From: Numida meleagris
Taxonomy: Eukaryota > Chordata > Aves > Galliformes > Numididae
Direction: 5' to 3'
Length of the DNA: 64,000 nucleotides
NCBI RefSeq assembly: GCF_002078875.1
Contig: NC_034410.1
Location: 40,165,532-40,229,531, forward strand
Shown: positions 41,801 to 50,793 of the stretch, one piece after another
Layout of the letters: each line of letters opens with the position of its first letter
Position numbering within the stretch: position 1 is the stretch's first letter
Program-made: the position numbers and the translations under genes
The notes under the pieces: model-generated
Database searches by the model: none
Told to the model about the DNA's origin: nothing
What the model saw: only the letters and a program-made list of their open reading frames with translations

Positions 41801-44383
41801 CCAAAAAAAACCCCAACAACCTACTATGAGCTGTTGTATCTTTGTCTTTCACTGGAATAGTTCCATCTCTGAATGCAGAAGTGCTGTTTCCTGCATCAAC
41901 TGTAGGAATGAGTGAGACTTCTGTCTCTTTCTCAACTGTAAAAATAGAGTATTTTCTGTGTAGCAATAACCAATGTAATAAAAGAAATATCATCCTTTAC
42001 CAGACCAATGGAAACTGTTGCCATGTGATATGAAGCACCACAGTTGGTGGTGATGTGTTTTTTGGGTTTTGTCTTGAACTAATACACAACTCTAATCTTT
42101 GTAGCTGGATTTTCGGACACCCCCGGGATTTGATCGTACACGAAACGCTGAGATTGGAAACAAAGACATTAAATTTAAACATCTGGAGGAAGCCTTTACC
42201 TCAGAGCACTGGCTGGTTAGAATATACAAGGTGAAACAACTAGACAACAGGGAGACGCTGGATCATAAACTTAGAGTAACCAACATTGTACCGAAACAGA
42301 AGTATTTGTCAAAGAAGGTGGGTTCCCAGTGAAGTAACTCAGAGGGGCAGGAGAAGGCAGTTCATTTTTAAGTCAATCACATAGCTGGTGAATTATGTAT
42401 TTCCACTAGCCAGAATGTAACGGATACTGTTCATGTTAGTGTCCAATATCAGACCTGCCTGCTGGTAATAATTGTTTATTTACTGTCTGCTTAACTTACA
42501 AGCATGTGAAGACACAAGGCTAGATTTTTTTTAGGCAGAACGCTAACTGGAAATAGAGCGTGTCACTGGCTGTTACAACTCCGAAGTCTTCATGTAACTG
42601 GAAGTATAATCTCTAAAGTAAATCAATTCATGTTTCAGTAACTATGGCTCACTAAGTAAATAATGTGGAAGTTGCTTTCTGACTTTGTTTGAAAGTAGTG
42701 ATGCCTAGAAGTTTAAAAATGGCACTTTTGTATGAAATAAATTAAATATGAAACTTTTGTTGATGGAACTGAAGTGTCTGGCTGCTTACTGTTTGAAGTC
42801 ATCTTAGCGTTAGTTTGGCGTGCTGCTTCAGCCTGGTAAGAAGCATTTGTTATCAGGGAGCTCGGGAGAATCGCAGCAGCCCTGTCCTTCACGGCGTCTG
42901 ACCCCTCTATATGCTAACATACGTTGCAAAAGGAATTCCAGAATCCTGTCAGAAACAGATGTGCGTGAATTAGTGCAGGCAGTAAACACAGGCTGCATCA
43001 TAGAAGTACAACTAAGGAATGTTTGTTAGAGGGGACTGGTAAAAATGGTAAAAGTTGCATATTTTAAGTGAAATAAGGTATTTGAGAGTTGCCAAGGAAG
43101 CTAGTCTTACTTTAAAAAGACAACAGAAGTTTTACTGTGCCTATGGTGCTTAGAGTGTAACTTTGGATTGTAGGTGATGAAGCAAGGCTGTAGGTATAAC
43201 TGTAGATGCACTGACCTCACCTGAGCTGTGGCTGTGCCAGTTCTGTCTAAAGGCCGGTTTGTTCCAGCACCAGCTGTTGTAGCACCAACTAGTGAGGATA
43301 TTTCCCACTAAGGAATCAGTGAACCAGGAAAGAGCTTGGGGCCAGTGTCTAAACTCAGATTGCTTAAGCACATGCTGGGGGCTCGGTAGTAGCCGCGCGT
43401 TTCAAATGGTTGCTTCCTTACTGGAAGTCCGGTCCTGCTCCTGTCACTCCTCCGAGATAAGGGTGACATCGCTCAAAGTCAGCAAAGCAGCAAGTCTGAG
43501 CATTGTGTTCAGGTCTCATTTTAAAATACTACTATTATTTTTAGCTAGAAGTTAAAAAGCCATATTTAATTGACATAATGGAGCCTGCTGCTGTGCACAG
43601 CACATTGCAGCAAGTGTGGGAGCTGCTCACTGACGGTGCGGTTCTGCTCACCGGGAGCTAACTACTTATTTCGGCAATTTTGAATTTAATATGAGCCAAG
43701 ACTAACATTAATGCTTCTCCCCATCACCACCTTTATTAAAAAAAAAAAAAAAAAAAAAAGTGAATCTAAAACACACAGATAATGACCCACGAGCAGAAAG
43801 CGCTAACTAGCCTGCAGGCCGCAGAGGACTAAAGACTAAAATAGGATTGTGCCGTTTCTCTTATTTTTGAAGAACAATTTTTTGCCCAAATATTGCTATC
43901 TATCATGCTAACTTCAAAGAGAACCAAATAGGGCAAAAGATGTAAGGTGGTATTTCCAAACAAAACTAATGCTCTCCGTCACTTCTGTTCCTTGGCCTAT
44001 TTAGTGGAGCTTTATCATGTTGGTTAATTACTAATTCTGCCTCAGCACAAGCTTTGAAAATAATAACTCTACAGATTCTGTATATGCAGCCTGGAAAAGT
44101 ACAGCACATGCAAAAGCGAATGCTGGGCATGAATTAACAATCCCAGTTTTAAAAATAATAAACAGGTAATACTTAGTTGAGGATTTACCCCCATTAAGCT
44201 CTTTAAAAATAAATCTAATGCTCAGATTGAAATGCACGGCATTAAAATCGCGGTCACGATTAAATCATTAACTAATACATTGTATTCTGTTTTTCTTTTT
44301 AGACCTCCAAAAGGAAGCGTGGCTACATTAAGAATAAACTAATTTTAAAGAAAGGCAAGAGACCCAACAGGAAGACAGTTTAA
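14777..44383 (+). CDS. STT3B: STT3B, oligosaccharyltransferase catalytic subunit (exons 2-16 of 16, split gene)
   Basis: Gene-level entry. STT3B is the multi-pass ER membrane catalytic subunit that transfers the lipid-linked oligosaccharide to Asn in N-X-S/T sequons, mainly on sites skipped during translocation. Fifteen exons join at GT/AG boundaries with compatible phases into 721 codons plus stop; the first residue in the window is split (last base of the W codon before FNYRS). Diagnostic features: FDNE (second acidic motif) in exon 3, SVSE in exon 9, the acidic DSSDEDD loop in exon 10 that separates STT3B from STT3A, the WWDYG catalytic signature in exon 12 and the DxxKxxxM motif (DINKFLWM) in exon 13. 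The N-terminal segment with the first membrane helix and the EFDPW motif lies in exon 1, outside the window. No frameshift or internal stop was seen, so the gene looks intact. The alternative, STT3A, does not fit the acidic loop or the Lys/Arg-rich tail. Confidence 0.97.
14886..16648 (+). other. STT3B: STT3B intron 2
   Basis: 1.76 kb of AT-rich intron between GTAAGT and a T-rich tract ending CCCTTTAG. It has short homopolymer runs, including T10 near 16269, and no recognised repeat or gene. Confidence 0.9.
16649..16936 (+). CDS. STT3B: STT3B exon 3
   Basis: 288 bp, 96 codons, phase 0 to 0, from [10 protein letters not shown] to QFTYYLW. It encodes several membrane helices of the catalytic core. 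The [10 protein letters not shown] segment carries the second acidic (D-N-E) metal-binding motif at 16886-16894. [11 protein letters not shown] and [12 protein letters not shown] are strongly conserved STT3 sequence. The donor is GTAAGT at 16937. Confidence 0.97.
16937..18635 (+). other. STT3B: STT3B intron 3
   Basis: 1.7 kb with no recognised repeat, RNA gene or coding frame. The acceptor before exon 4 (TTATTTTTAAAG) has a weak pyrimidine tract interrupted by purines. Confidence 0.9.
18636..18701 (+). CDS. STT3B: STT3B exon 4
   Basis: 66 bp, 22 codons, phase 0 to 0: [11 protein letters not shown] followed by [12 protein letters not shown] short linker plus one membrane helix. The donor is GTAAGC at 18702. 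The Cys triplet and SYFYM match the family. Confidence 0.97.
19045..19105. repeat. degenerate AT-rich (TA)n/TATATAC region
   Basis: Alternating TA runs with TATACAATATATACATATTGTACATACTATATAC. The stretch contains overlapping near-palindromes that could fold. Low-complexity sequence. Confidence 0.75.
19805..20241 (+). mobile_element. probable solo LTR, avian ERVL-type
   Basis: Landmarks I recognise from the abundant bird ERVL LTRs occur in the right order: CCAAAGGGATATTCCATACTATGTGGCAGCATG (about 19909-19941, in parts), CTGCTGCCCAGCTAGCCCCTGAGCATC, GTGAGCAATTGACTGTGTATCACTT, ATCTCAACCCATGAGTTGTA, GATTCTCTCCCCCATC and a terminal GGTTAAACCACAGCA ending in CA. No internal gag/pol sequence flanks it on either side, so it is a solo LTR. 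It is degraded. The left boundary (TG near 19805) is a guess. Confidence 0.8.
22483..22582 (+). CDS. STT3B: STT3B exon 5
   Basis: 100 bp: 33 codons [19 protein letters not shown] to RRVYI plus the first base (G) of an Ala codon. [16 protein letters not shown] is hallmark STT3 membrane sequence. The donor is GTAAGT at 22583. Confidence 0.97.
24672..24860 (+). mobile_element. CR1 LINE 3' fragment, sense
   Basis: GATAGGACAAGGGGAAATGG, GATTTAGATTAGATATGAGGAAG, GCACTGGAACAGGTTGCCC and GAGCAACCTGATCTAGCTG are landmarks of the CR1 3' end. The terminal octamer repeat is missing; the next CR1 piece begins within a few bases in the opposite orientation. Confidence 0.88.
24864..25045 (-). mobile_element. 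CR1 LINE 3' fragment(s), antisense
   Basis: It begins TTCACAGAATCACAGAATTGTAG, a reversed CR1 tail, followed by GGAAGAGACCTCTGGAGATCATCTG and CCAACCCCCCTGC. A second similar block (AGAAGGGACCCTCAAAGGTCATC, near 24992-25014) suggests two nested or tandem pieces. Boundaries are approximate. Confidence 0.82.
25320..25494 (-). mobile_element. CR1 LINE 3' fragment, antisense
   Basis: ATCATAGACTTATAGAATGGC (reversed tail), then GGAAGGGTCCTCAAAGATCATC, CTGCTGCAGGCAGGGTTGCC, CAGGTTGCCCAGGGCCCCATCC and CCTTGAACACCTCCAGGG. A standard CR1 3' end, inverted relative to the sense piece at 24672-24860. Confidence 0.9.
27064..27162 (+). CDS. STT3B: STT3B exon 6
   Basis: 99 bp. It completes Ala, then [20 protein letters not shown] and [11 protein letters not shown], ending with the first base of a Gly codon. 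It contains the membrane segment and the QPIRTSEHM lumenal stretch conserved in STT3. The donor is GTAAGA at 27163. Confidence 0.97.
27163..28793 (+). other. STT3B: STT3B intron 6
   Basis: 1.6 kb, AT-rich, no recognised mobile element. It contains a perfect 22-bp palindrome at 28185-28206. The acceptor is TGTCTTTCTTTAG. Confidence 0.9.
28185..28206. repeat. perfect 22-bp palindrome
   Basis: The half-site CCAAGTCTAAT is followed directly by its reverse complement ATTAGACTTGG with no spacer. Flanks C and A do not pair. A 22-bp perfect palindrome is unlikely by chance in 64 kb (about 64000/4^11, or 0.015, assuming even base use). Confidence 0.9.
28794..28940 (+). CDS. STT3B: STT3B exon 7
   Basis: 147 bp. 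It completes Gly, then 48 codons from [19 protein letters not shown] to LSVIYLTYT, and the first base of the next Gly codon. Two membrane helices flank the [10 protein letters not shown] cytosolic loop. The donor is GTAAAT at 28941. Confidence 0.97.
30235..30920 (-). mobile_element. ancient, strongly diverged CR1-type LINE, antisense
   Basis: Two blocks resemble antisense CR1 ORF2: about 30290-30440 (CAGCAGGGTGCTCACATCTGGACCATGCATCCCAGGTGCAGCACC) and about 30640-30920 (GATTTAAAAGCATTT, GAGGCTACCGGCCAGTAGTTCCC, TTAGCCGTTTTCCAGGCAGCAAGG, GATCATGGATAATTATCACAGC, CACCCTCAGGTGAATCCTATCTGAT). The matches are patchy and no frame is open, so this is much older than the other CR1 copies. Family and limits are uncertain. 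Confidence 0.6.
31349..31361. repeat. short (TA)n microsatellite
   Basis: TATATATATATA following GTATGTGTG in intron 7. A second short one is at about 32722-32745 (TA then GATA repeats) in intron 8. Confidence 0.8.
31860..31908 (+). CDS. STT3B: STT3B exon 8
   Basis: 49-bp micro-like exon. It completes Gly, then [15 protein letters not shown], then GG of the next Gly codon. [16 protein letters not shown] is invariant STT3 sequence in the mobile lumenal loop EL5. The donor is GTAAGT at 31909. Confidence 0.97.
31909..33520 (+). other. STT3B: STT3B intron 8
   Basis: 1.6 kb. It has a TA/GATA run near 32722-32745 and a pair of CAACGTTG octamers at 32271-32278 and 32289-32296. No gene is seen. The acceptor (GAATTTTTTTTAAAAAAG) has its T tract separated from AG by six A residues. 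Confidence 0.88.
33521..33675 (+). CDS. STT3B: STT3B exon 9
   Basis: 155 bp. It completes Gly, then 51 codons from [20 protein letters not shown] to KNINDERVF, plus G of a Val codon. SVSE (33552-33563) is the EL5 motif whose Glu reaches the active site. The donor is GTAAGA at 33676. Confidence 0.97.
33676..35432 (+). other. STT3B: STT3B intron 9
   Basis: 1.76 kb. The block 33880-34560 is more GC-rich and CpG-containing than its surroundings but has no recognised coding frame or repeat family. The acceptor is TTTTTTTCTCTGCAG. Confidence 0.88.
35433..35644 (+). CDS. STT3B: STT3B exon 10
   Basis: 212 bp. It completes Val, then [20 protein letters not shown], the last membrane helices, and the acidic cytosolic/lumenal linker [19 protein letters not shown] ending LYDK. 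This acidic insert is characteristic of STT3B and absent from STT3A. It ends in phase 0; the donor is GTGAGG at 35645. Confidence 0.97.
35645..36447 (+). other. STT3B: STT3B intron 10
   Basis: 803 bp with a T run at about 35691-35704. A frame open across 35951-36319 has no recognisable product. The acceptor is GTGTTTGTTCAG. Confidence 0.9.
36448..36635 (+). CDS. STT3B: STT3B exon 11
   Basis: 188 bp. 62 codons from [20 protein letters not shown], through the methionine-rich last helix ([19 protein letters not shown]), to VVLASYNHD, then GG of a Gly codon. It joins the membrane domain to the lumenal C-terminal domain. The donor is GTAAGT at 36636. Confidence 0.97.
36636..37140 (+). other. STT3B: STT3B intron 11
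   Basis: 505 bp, AT-rich with A runs (about 36864-36878). Nothing else is recognised. Confidence 0.9.
37141..37312 (+). CDS. STT3B: STT3B exon 12 (WWDYG catalytic exon)
   Basis: 172 bp. It completes Gly, then 57 codons [20 protein letters not shown] to NNSHIAL. WWDYG (37223-37237) is the universal STT3 signature that binds the +2 Ser/Thr of the sequon. Directly after it come three sequons (NRT, NNT, NNS) within [15 protein letters not shown], known to be glycosylated in STT3B. The donor is GTAAGC at 37313. Confidence 0.97.
37313..39705 (+). other. STT3B: STT3B intron 12
   Basis: 2.4 kb without a recognised mobile element or gene. The acceptor (TTTTTGCTATGATGCAG) has a short pyrimidine tract. 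Confidence 0.88.
39706..39879 (+). CDS. STT3B: STT3B exon 13
   Basis: 174 bp, 58 codons, phase 0 to 0: [20 protein letters not shown] to [16 protein letters not shown] (from 39817) fits the DxxKxxxM motif of the lumenal domain that helps recognise the sequon Thr. A further sequon, NES, is present. The donor is GTAAGT at 39880. Confidence 0.97.
39880..40934 (+). other. STT3B: STT3B intron 13
   Basis: 1.05 kb, no recognised repeat family. The acceptor (TATCTTCTGTTTTTAAAG) precedes exon 14. Confidence 0.9.
40935..41048 (+). CDS. STT3B: STT3B exon 14
   Basis: 114 bp, 38 codons, phase 0 to 0: [20 protein letters not shown] then [18 protein letters not shown]. Lumenal domain. The donor GTTAGT at 41049 is slightly off consensus. 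Confidence 0.97.
41049..42104 (+). other. STT3B: STT3B intron 14
   Basis: 1.06 kb, no recognised mobile element or gene. The acceptor is TCTAATCTTTGTAG. Confidence 0.9.
42105..42317 (+). CDS. STT3B: STT3B exon 15
   Basis: 213 bp, 71 codons, phase 0 to 0: [38 protein letters not shown], ending [19 protein letters not shown] is conserved. The [17 protein letters not shown] stretch is more variable than the rest. The donor is GTGGGT at 42318. Confidence 0.97.
42318..44302 (+). other. STT3B: STT3B intron 15
   Basis: 2.0 kb with a long A run at 43738-43759. No gene is seen. The acceptor is TCTGTTTTTCTTTTTAG. Confidence 0.9.
43738..43759. repeat. poly-A run, 22 bases
   Basis: Uninterrupted A stretch in intron 15. 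No retrocopy body lies upstream, so it is read as a simple repeat. Confidence 0.9.
44303..44383 (+). CDS. STT3B: STT3B exon 16 (last coding exon)
   Basis: 81 bp: 26 codons [20 protein letters not shown] then PNRKTV, and stop TAA (44381-44383). The strongly basic tail is cytosol/lumen-border sequence typical of STT3B and ends in KTV as in mammals. Confidence 0.97.
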   Translation, partial: TSKRKRGYIKNKLILKKGKRPNRKTV

Positions 44384-44806
44384 ATACACTGTTGCGAATG
44401 CTAATACGAAGCAGTTGTCCTTGAGATAACCGGTCTTTGCCTTTAGCTCGAGTCATGTTTCACAGCAACATGAGGGTACAGAACCATCATTGGTCCAGAT
44501 TATTGTACAAAATTTTCAGGCAATGTCTGATTAAAAATATTGGCTTATTGAGAACAGCTGTTTTAGATTTGTAATGTGAAGCAAGACAGAGCTGCTATAC
44601 AAGTCTAGCAGCATTTTTTTTATTGGTACATATTATCCTTCAAATCGGTTGAGAATTTGGACTGACTGCACCAAAGAACCCTGTAATTTGGTCCTTGGCA
44701 CATGCATACTTGTCAATCTCTTTTGGAAAACGTTCAGCTGAAGAGCAGCAGCATGTAAACTGGAATGGTTAAATCTAAAATGACTTGTTTTCGACAATTA
44801 CGAGGA

Positions 44807-44812
44807 AATAAA
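44807..44812 (+). terminator. STT3B: proximal poly(A) signal of STT3B
   Basis: AATAAA, 424 bases after the stop codon. The downstream sequence is only moderately T-rich. Confidence 0.55.
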
Positions 44813-45976
44813 GCTGTCTTTGAAATTAAACTTTCAAAATAAGTTCCTCCCGTAATTCCTACTCCATGGTTTCTTCAACCGTCCTTCCCTCTCGCTGCAG
44901 GCTGGTTTTGATCTGGGGTGTAAGAAGCAAAGCTGCAGTTCCCAGCAGAGCTGACAGGACAGATAACTGGGGCACGGTTCCGACCGGATGAGCTGCTTTT
45001 GGTTCACGGTGATTGCAGTATTGCTGCCTTACGCTGTCGCTCCAGCAGGTAGACGAGGCAAACCTTGCACATTACAGACACCAAGGGCTAAATTTGCATC
45101 CGCCGGAAAAATCTGCGACGACAGTAATGAATGCTATAGAAACGTACAGCTGAGCGCCACATGGGGGCTGGTGCTTCAGAACTGAATCTAAACCATTTTA
45201 GGGAAATGTTTACACGAGTAAAACAAGCAGAGCCTGTTCTAGGAGAGAAAAAGGTTGACAGGTATACAACCCCCTTTCTGTGGCTATCAGTGGTAGAGGG
45301 TTTGCAAACCTCTTCCCCCCCCGCTCCCTGCCTTCGCCTGCGAGGGCGGAAGTTTTTCTGGAAATCTGTTTCTCTGCATTTTTATTTAGTGCTCAAATCA
45401 CCTGGAGGAGTCCCCGCTCTGGCGCTGTTTGCTTCCCTCTGCCTTTTATACTGATTTCTCGTTTGGTTTTTTTGGTTGTTGTTGTTTTTCTTTTTAAAGA
45501 AAAATGTGGTGAAAACTGTCAGATTAAATGCACTAAAATAATATAAGTGGAGATTGAACGTGTTCACTTTCCAGCTGTAGGAAAACTTTAAACAGACTTG
45601 AACATTTTCTTTGGATAAAACGGAAGAAAGGGTTTTGCAGTTTGTTTTCCTGCCACAGGTTGTAACTTTTTACAGAAACAGAACTTGCATCAGTAATTTG
45701 ATGTAAAGTGCAGAATAGTATGTACCTTGTGTGAAGAAAATGTAAATTCACAGTGTTCTTTTGAGAATGTTACTGCTGACTTCTTTCCCAAGGTGTAGAA
45801 TATTTTTGATTTATGAACTCATTTTAAACTTCAGTGGCTTTTACAGACCAATACTACAGCTGCAGCGTTTTCACAGAGGTAATTAAATCTGGATTTCTGG
45901 CCCCGTCATTTGGAGATTTCACTTTTATTTTGTTGCTTTCAAGCTCAATGCAGACCAGTTGTTGACTGTAGGGGAA

Positions 45977-45982
45977 AATAAA
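45977..45982 (+). terminator. STT3B: distal poly(A) signal of STT3B
   Basis: AATAAA followed within 40 bases by a strong GT-rich downstream element. The most likely main cleavage signal. Confidence 0.6.
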
Positions 45983-46070
45983 GTTAATTCAAGTTTTGTG
46001 TTAATAAGGGTGTTGTGTCGGTTTTGTTGTGGTTACTCAATAACATGGTGCTTCCAGTCCTAGCAATAAA

Positions 46071-49000
46071 TTGAGGCGTTCAGACTGGGTAATGCGAAGT
46101 TACTGACCTCAGGAAGTTGCTGCAGTGAATCCACAGCAGCTACTTATTAAAGCTAGAAGGATGTTAAGTTAAACACAGGACCTCCACTGTGAGGAAATCC
46201 AAAGCAGCTGTGATAGTTTGAGGGAACACACCCTGCAGTGAACCATGCCAGCAGCTGGAGAAGCTCGAGCTGTTGCCATCGCTTACATACAAGCAGAAGG
46301 ATGATGCATAATTTCTAGTATTCCAAGGAAATCTACACCCCGACTGCTCAACAGTGGTAATAAGCAGTCAGGCATTTGAAAGAACTTGCAAAAGTCAGCT
46401 GAACGGGTGCTGCCAGTCAGTCTCTTGTTTAGCAGTAATGCAGCCTGGCTTAAGAAGAGAGGTGGCCCTCCCATCTCCAGGTACCTTTACAGTTCTGTTA
46501 AACAATGTTTTCTATTTTAGCTGTCAGTGTTTTCCTTCAGTAGAGCAGAAATAACTACTAATTTTATAGTATGTATAAAGCAGTGTGAAAGGATAAGCAG
46601 CTAACTCCAGGAATCTCAACCAGCCTGGGCCCAAGTTCACCTACCACTTACCTGAGCATTCTTAAATCTAATTTGACTTCAAGGCTATTACTACTGGTCT
46701 GTGTTACAATGAAAACTTGCTTTGACATCACTAGAAAAAAGAAAAAAAAAGATTTACAACATACCAGCAGGTGTTGTGTGACCTTCCTTGGTCCCTCAGG
46801 AACCAGCACACTGCAGGTGCCCACTTCTCCCATTCTCAGCGCTCTGAGAGCTGAACCACCCTTGTACCAGCAAAGGGCAGCACGCTCAGTTCGCATCATT
46901 CTCAGACCTACCTTCCGTGCCGGGGTGCTTCCTTACTACAGCCATCCTCTTGTTGCTCTACTGAGTCGAGGGCTGTAGAGTTCGAGGCACAAGTGCTACA
47001 AAGGAATAAAAATCTGAAGGGAAAAAATATTTGAGCTGGGCTCAGCCCTTCGGTTGCTGAAGAACTACAGCTGCAGGCTCTGAGCCGGTGCTGCTGAAGT
47101 TCAGCATCACTTGGGCACTGCTTTGAAAGGCAAGGAGGGCACCAGTACTGTTGTTTGTCCCAGCGGAAATATTTTGACTTGTGGAAGTAATTCCAAAAGA
47201 GGAGGGGAAGTTGTTCGTTAGTTAAGTATCTATCTTGATAAATTTACTCTTGGAAGAAGCAGTTAAACGCTTTGACTGAGCCGTCTGTACATATCAATAC
47301 CACTGAGTGAAAACTGAAATGAAATCCCATTTGGCTGTGACTAAAGCTGTCAGTAATGACACTTACTTAAAACACACTGTGGCCCTGAAGCAATGCAGGG
47401 AGGTGAGGAACAGCACTGAACAGCATTTCCTGTCTCATTTAGAGCCAGAGTTGGTCTCTGTTTTGCATTAAAACAAAGTCCTCTGATGTGGTGTTTCCCA
47501 ACAATGTGGATGAACGTTTGAAATAAACCAGACTCACATTATCCAGCGTCTTAGAAATGCAGACCATGCCAGTGTCCAGTGCTGCAGTAATCTAGAGTTG
47601 TATTTTAAGAGAATCTGTTACTGATGAAATTTAAATGAAATCATTTTCAGAACTGAGAGAACATCTTAACCTTTCTCCTTTCTACTTGCCAAAACAAGGC
47701 CTGTGTTTCTCAGCCTTTCCGAAACCAATGCTGCCCTGCCCTGTGCTCTCTGCATGGTGTTGTCCAAGTTAAACAACATCAGCTGTATGGTGTCTGGCAG
47801 TAGTAACAGGGAGGAAACAATGAAGTACATAAACAAAAGGCAGAACTCCGCTGACAAATCACTCCTATCGGAACCATGAAAACAGATCACGCGTGCCCTC
47901 AGCATTGTAGTAGACCTGGACCTGTGGATGAATGCTACTCGTTAACTAATTCTTCAAGGGAAAGAGAGGGCGTCCCACTACTAAATGAAACATCTTTTAT
48001 TCACGAGCATTGTACTTTTAACTTCACACATCGTGAAAGGAAGGCAAATCGGAAGAGTCTGCCAGAGCATCTTTTAAATGATGAAGGTAAAAATTTTCTT
48101 TCTGAACATTTCTAATTTGAGAAAAGAAAGAAGTTGCATAGGCTTTCTACAGGTGTGCACAACAAAAATCTGAAGTACATGGATTACATTACAATTCCGA
48201 GTGTATACATTGGCTACTTAAAATGGAAAACAAATCACTTGCAAGTCCAGGACAGCTACCAGAACAACCTACAGAATAAGGCTTAGGAATACGTAGTTTT
48301 CGGTCCTGTAAAATATACTGAACACATAACTATGAGAAAAATAAAATGACACTTCTGACTCTCATTCTGGAATCTCTTGCTGATGGGATCTTTAAGTAAG
48401 AGACTGTTTAATGTTTGTCTCTCCCGAGTTACTTTGGAAAAGAAGCAGCGGTGATGGCATCAGGGGACTCAGCATCAAACCAGACATTTATCAGAGCACA
48501 AGTGGAATGTTCTTGGCATGCACAACCAACCAACCATGCAGACATAAAAAAAAAAAAAAAAAAAGTCTTCAATGAATTACAAGCAGAAAGTTATTCAAAT
48601 GTTGTCCTAAGAGAATGACTACAGCATCTCTGCAGCTGCGACAGCCGTGCCATCAAACCCGTGGGAGCTCTACTCTTCCCAGGCAGGGGCTGGGCACCTC
48701 ACAAAGAGGTTTCCAATGGCTACTTCAGCAGCGTGTGGCTTGTTCTTTGGTGCACCACAGTCAGGGTTCTGGGAGGAAATGTTCTGCGCGTTTAATTCTG
48801 CCTTTAGAGTGGTCTTTGTGATGGTGCTACAGACTGCACTGATACCTCTTGTTACCTATCAGACTGACCTCTAAAACAAGAGCGGAACCGTGACGGCGTA
48901 CTGCTGGCAGGTGGTCAGGAATGCATTTTCCTGATGATACCTAGTGGTGGGATCCAGTGATTACCACATCACTTCGGTGCTATTACAGAGAAACATCGAC

Positions 49001-49690
49001 TATAGCTAAAAAAAAGATATTTCTCTTTAAAAAAATTGTCAGTTATAAAACTAAGCTCATTCAGTCCACGCTTTTCTTAAAAAATAGAATTTAAGACACT
49101 CATAACGTGAATCTTTCTAATGTGCAAAAAAAAAAAAAGTACATCCAAGCAGACAAATAATGTTCAGGAGGAAAAGGAGGCCGTGCTTCACTACGCAGAA
49201 TTCTGAAGTTCAGCATGGAAAGATCTATTCACGTTACGTCCAGTGAACTAATGTCTCCTGGCACACAGGCCTCTGTATGGCCTTTGAGTTGCTCAACAGG
49301 TTTTAATATCTAGCAAAAAATAAAGTATTACAAAATGCAGAACACACAACAACACGTATAAGCGATCCTTCCGTCTAAATGTATTAGTGTAGAAGGGGCA
49401 AAGCAACAGTCATCCTATCAAGAAAGCAGACAAAAGGCGCAACATAATCAGCACTACGGCAAGGCAGGGCCCCTCGTTACTGGGTGTGAGAAACGGGGGT
49501 TCTTCGCAGGGTGCTGTTAGAGCAGCACCGAGCAGAAGTCAGCACATCTTACATCTGTTTGCTGTCACTCCTCTCAAAAACATCTGCACTTGTAGCAAAC
49601 ACAAGGTGAAAAGCAGTGAAGCTTTAAGAAACTTATAGAATCCACATTCTTTGTGTCACAGTGGGTACCTTACAAAGCAAGATCAAGCTG
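46071..49690. other. intergenic region between convergent genes
   Basis: 3.6 kb after the STT3B poly(A) signals and before the nearest minus-strand poly(A) signal of OSBPL10. It contains poly-A runs (48546-48564, and about 49125-49138) and no recognised CR1, LTR or gene. Parts of it may be 3' UTR of a longer OSBPL10 transcript, since another minus-strand AATAAA lies at 47996-48001. Confidence 0.6.
48546..48564. repeat. poly-A run, about 19 bases
   Basis: Simple A run in the intergenic region; no associated retrotransposon was recognised. Confidence 0.85.
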
Positions 49691-49706
49691 CAGGATTGTT
49701 TACTCT

Positions 49707-49712
49707 TTTATT
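49707..49712 (-). terminator. OSBPL10: candidate poly(A) signal of OSBPL10
   Basis: TTTATT on + reads AATAAA on the minus strand. It is the first canonical hexamer after the OSBPL10 stop, about 1.26 kb downstream, followed on that strand by TTGCTTTGTAAGG. Confidence 0.5.
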
Positions 49713-50709
49713 TTACAAAACAAGTTACATCCCATTTCATTCATTTCATTAATAAAGTTCTTGTTTCGGTGTAGTAATTTAATAAATCGTTACTTGAACA
49801 TCAGAAAATCATTCGTCTGAAAAGGCTTCTCATCTCCTCCCACGAGGAACCATTCAAAGCGATCACCTGGGCCACAAGCGAAAGAAATGAAGGTACAGCT
49901 CTGCCTGACCGAGGACTGAGGGGCTCTGACTCCACAGCAGCAGTGGGGAGGGGCAGCTCGGGAGGCTCAGCGGCAGCGGCTCCCCCCAGCTGCACCCAAC
50001 TCACAGCCTGGCATTTCTGCACAAGCGCATTGGCAGCAGTTTGATTTTAAAGGCAGGGCTGTGAACCGGGGCACCTCAGACACAGACTGGGGGGGTGGAA
50101 AGCTGAGGCAAGTAAGTAAGTTTGAAGACCTCAGCTCTACCTGCCAGGAGGGATTTAGCAAAACGTGTAACCAAACGCATCGGCATGACAACAGCCAAAG
50201 AACATCACATAGCAAGACCAAAAGCAGCTGGCTAGGAGCAACCAGAGACCTGTGAAACTTCTGAAGTAGGAACAAACAAAACAGTGAGGACACACCGGGT
50301 TAGTGCGAACAACGTTCTTGAGAAGGTATTGCTACTTCTTGTAGGAGCAGAAAATTCACACCGCAAGTGACAGAAACATGCTCGCAAATCAGCATCCCAA
50401 GGAGCGCTGTCAATGCATCATTCGTACGTCAAAGTGAGTTACCCCGTGACTGCTGAGACTGAATGACTGCCGTTAAGGGACGTCACATTTCAAGTGCAAA
50501 ACGTTTTTGGCAAAAGTGAAAAATAGAAAACCTTAACCAGTACTAATAAAAAAGTGGTTTTTAAATACTAGCACAGGGCCTGATCCTGCAAGCACGCAAC
50601 TCGGGAACCCCAGCTGATGGCAGCCTGAGTTCTGTGCCCTAACGTTTAGAGGATAAGGTCTTTAAATCACCGTTAGTGTTTATACTTTGTTTATGTGTAG
50701 TGTAAGTAA

Positions 50710-50793
50710 TACACACACAAACACACGTGCACACTGTGTGTCTATATGTGTGTATATCGTACACGTGCGTGTGCCTGTGTATCCATACACACC
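50710..50793. repeat. alternating (CA)n/(TG)n microsatellite block
   Basis: ACACACACAAACACACGTGC, then TGTGTGTC, TATATGTGTGTATATCG, ACACGTGCGTGTGCCTGTG and CATACACACC. CA-rich and TG-rich halves alternate, so the RNA could fold on itself. It lies within the inferred OSBPL10 3' UTR. Confidence 0.85.

Larger units (their letters stand above)
44384..45997 (+). other. STT3B: STT3B 3' UTR (probable extent)
   Basis: No coding frame of known type follows the stop. Polyadenylation signals AATAAA lie at 44807-44812, 45977-45982 and 46065-46070. The second is followed by a GT-rich stretch (GTGTTGTGTCGGTTTTGTTGTGG), the best cleavage context. The end is therefore inferred to be near 45997, with a possible shorter form ending near 44830. 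Confidence 0.6.

Noticed and set aside
43738..43759. Poly-A run as the tail of a processed pseudogene
   Set aside because: The preceding sequence has no coding similarity in any frame that I recognise.
49801..50022. Minus frame ending EEMRSLFRRMIF as OSBPL10 C-terminus
   Set aside because: The true C-terminal GDGW...PLWK exon is at 50968-51012 and ends in a stop; this frame is in the 3' UTR.
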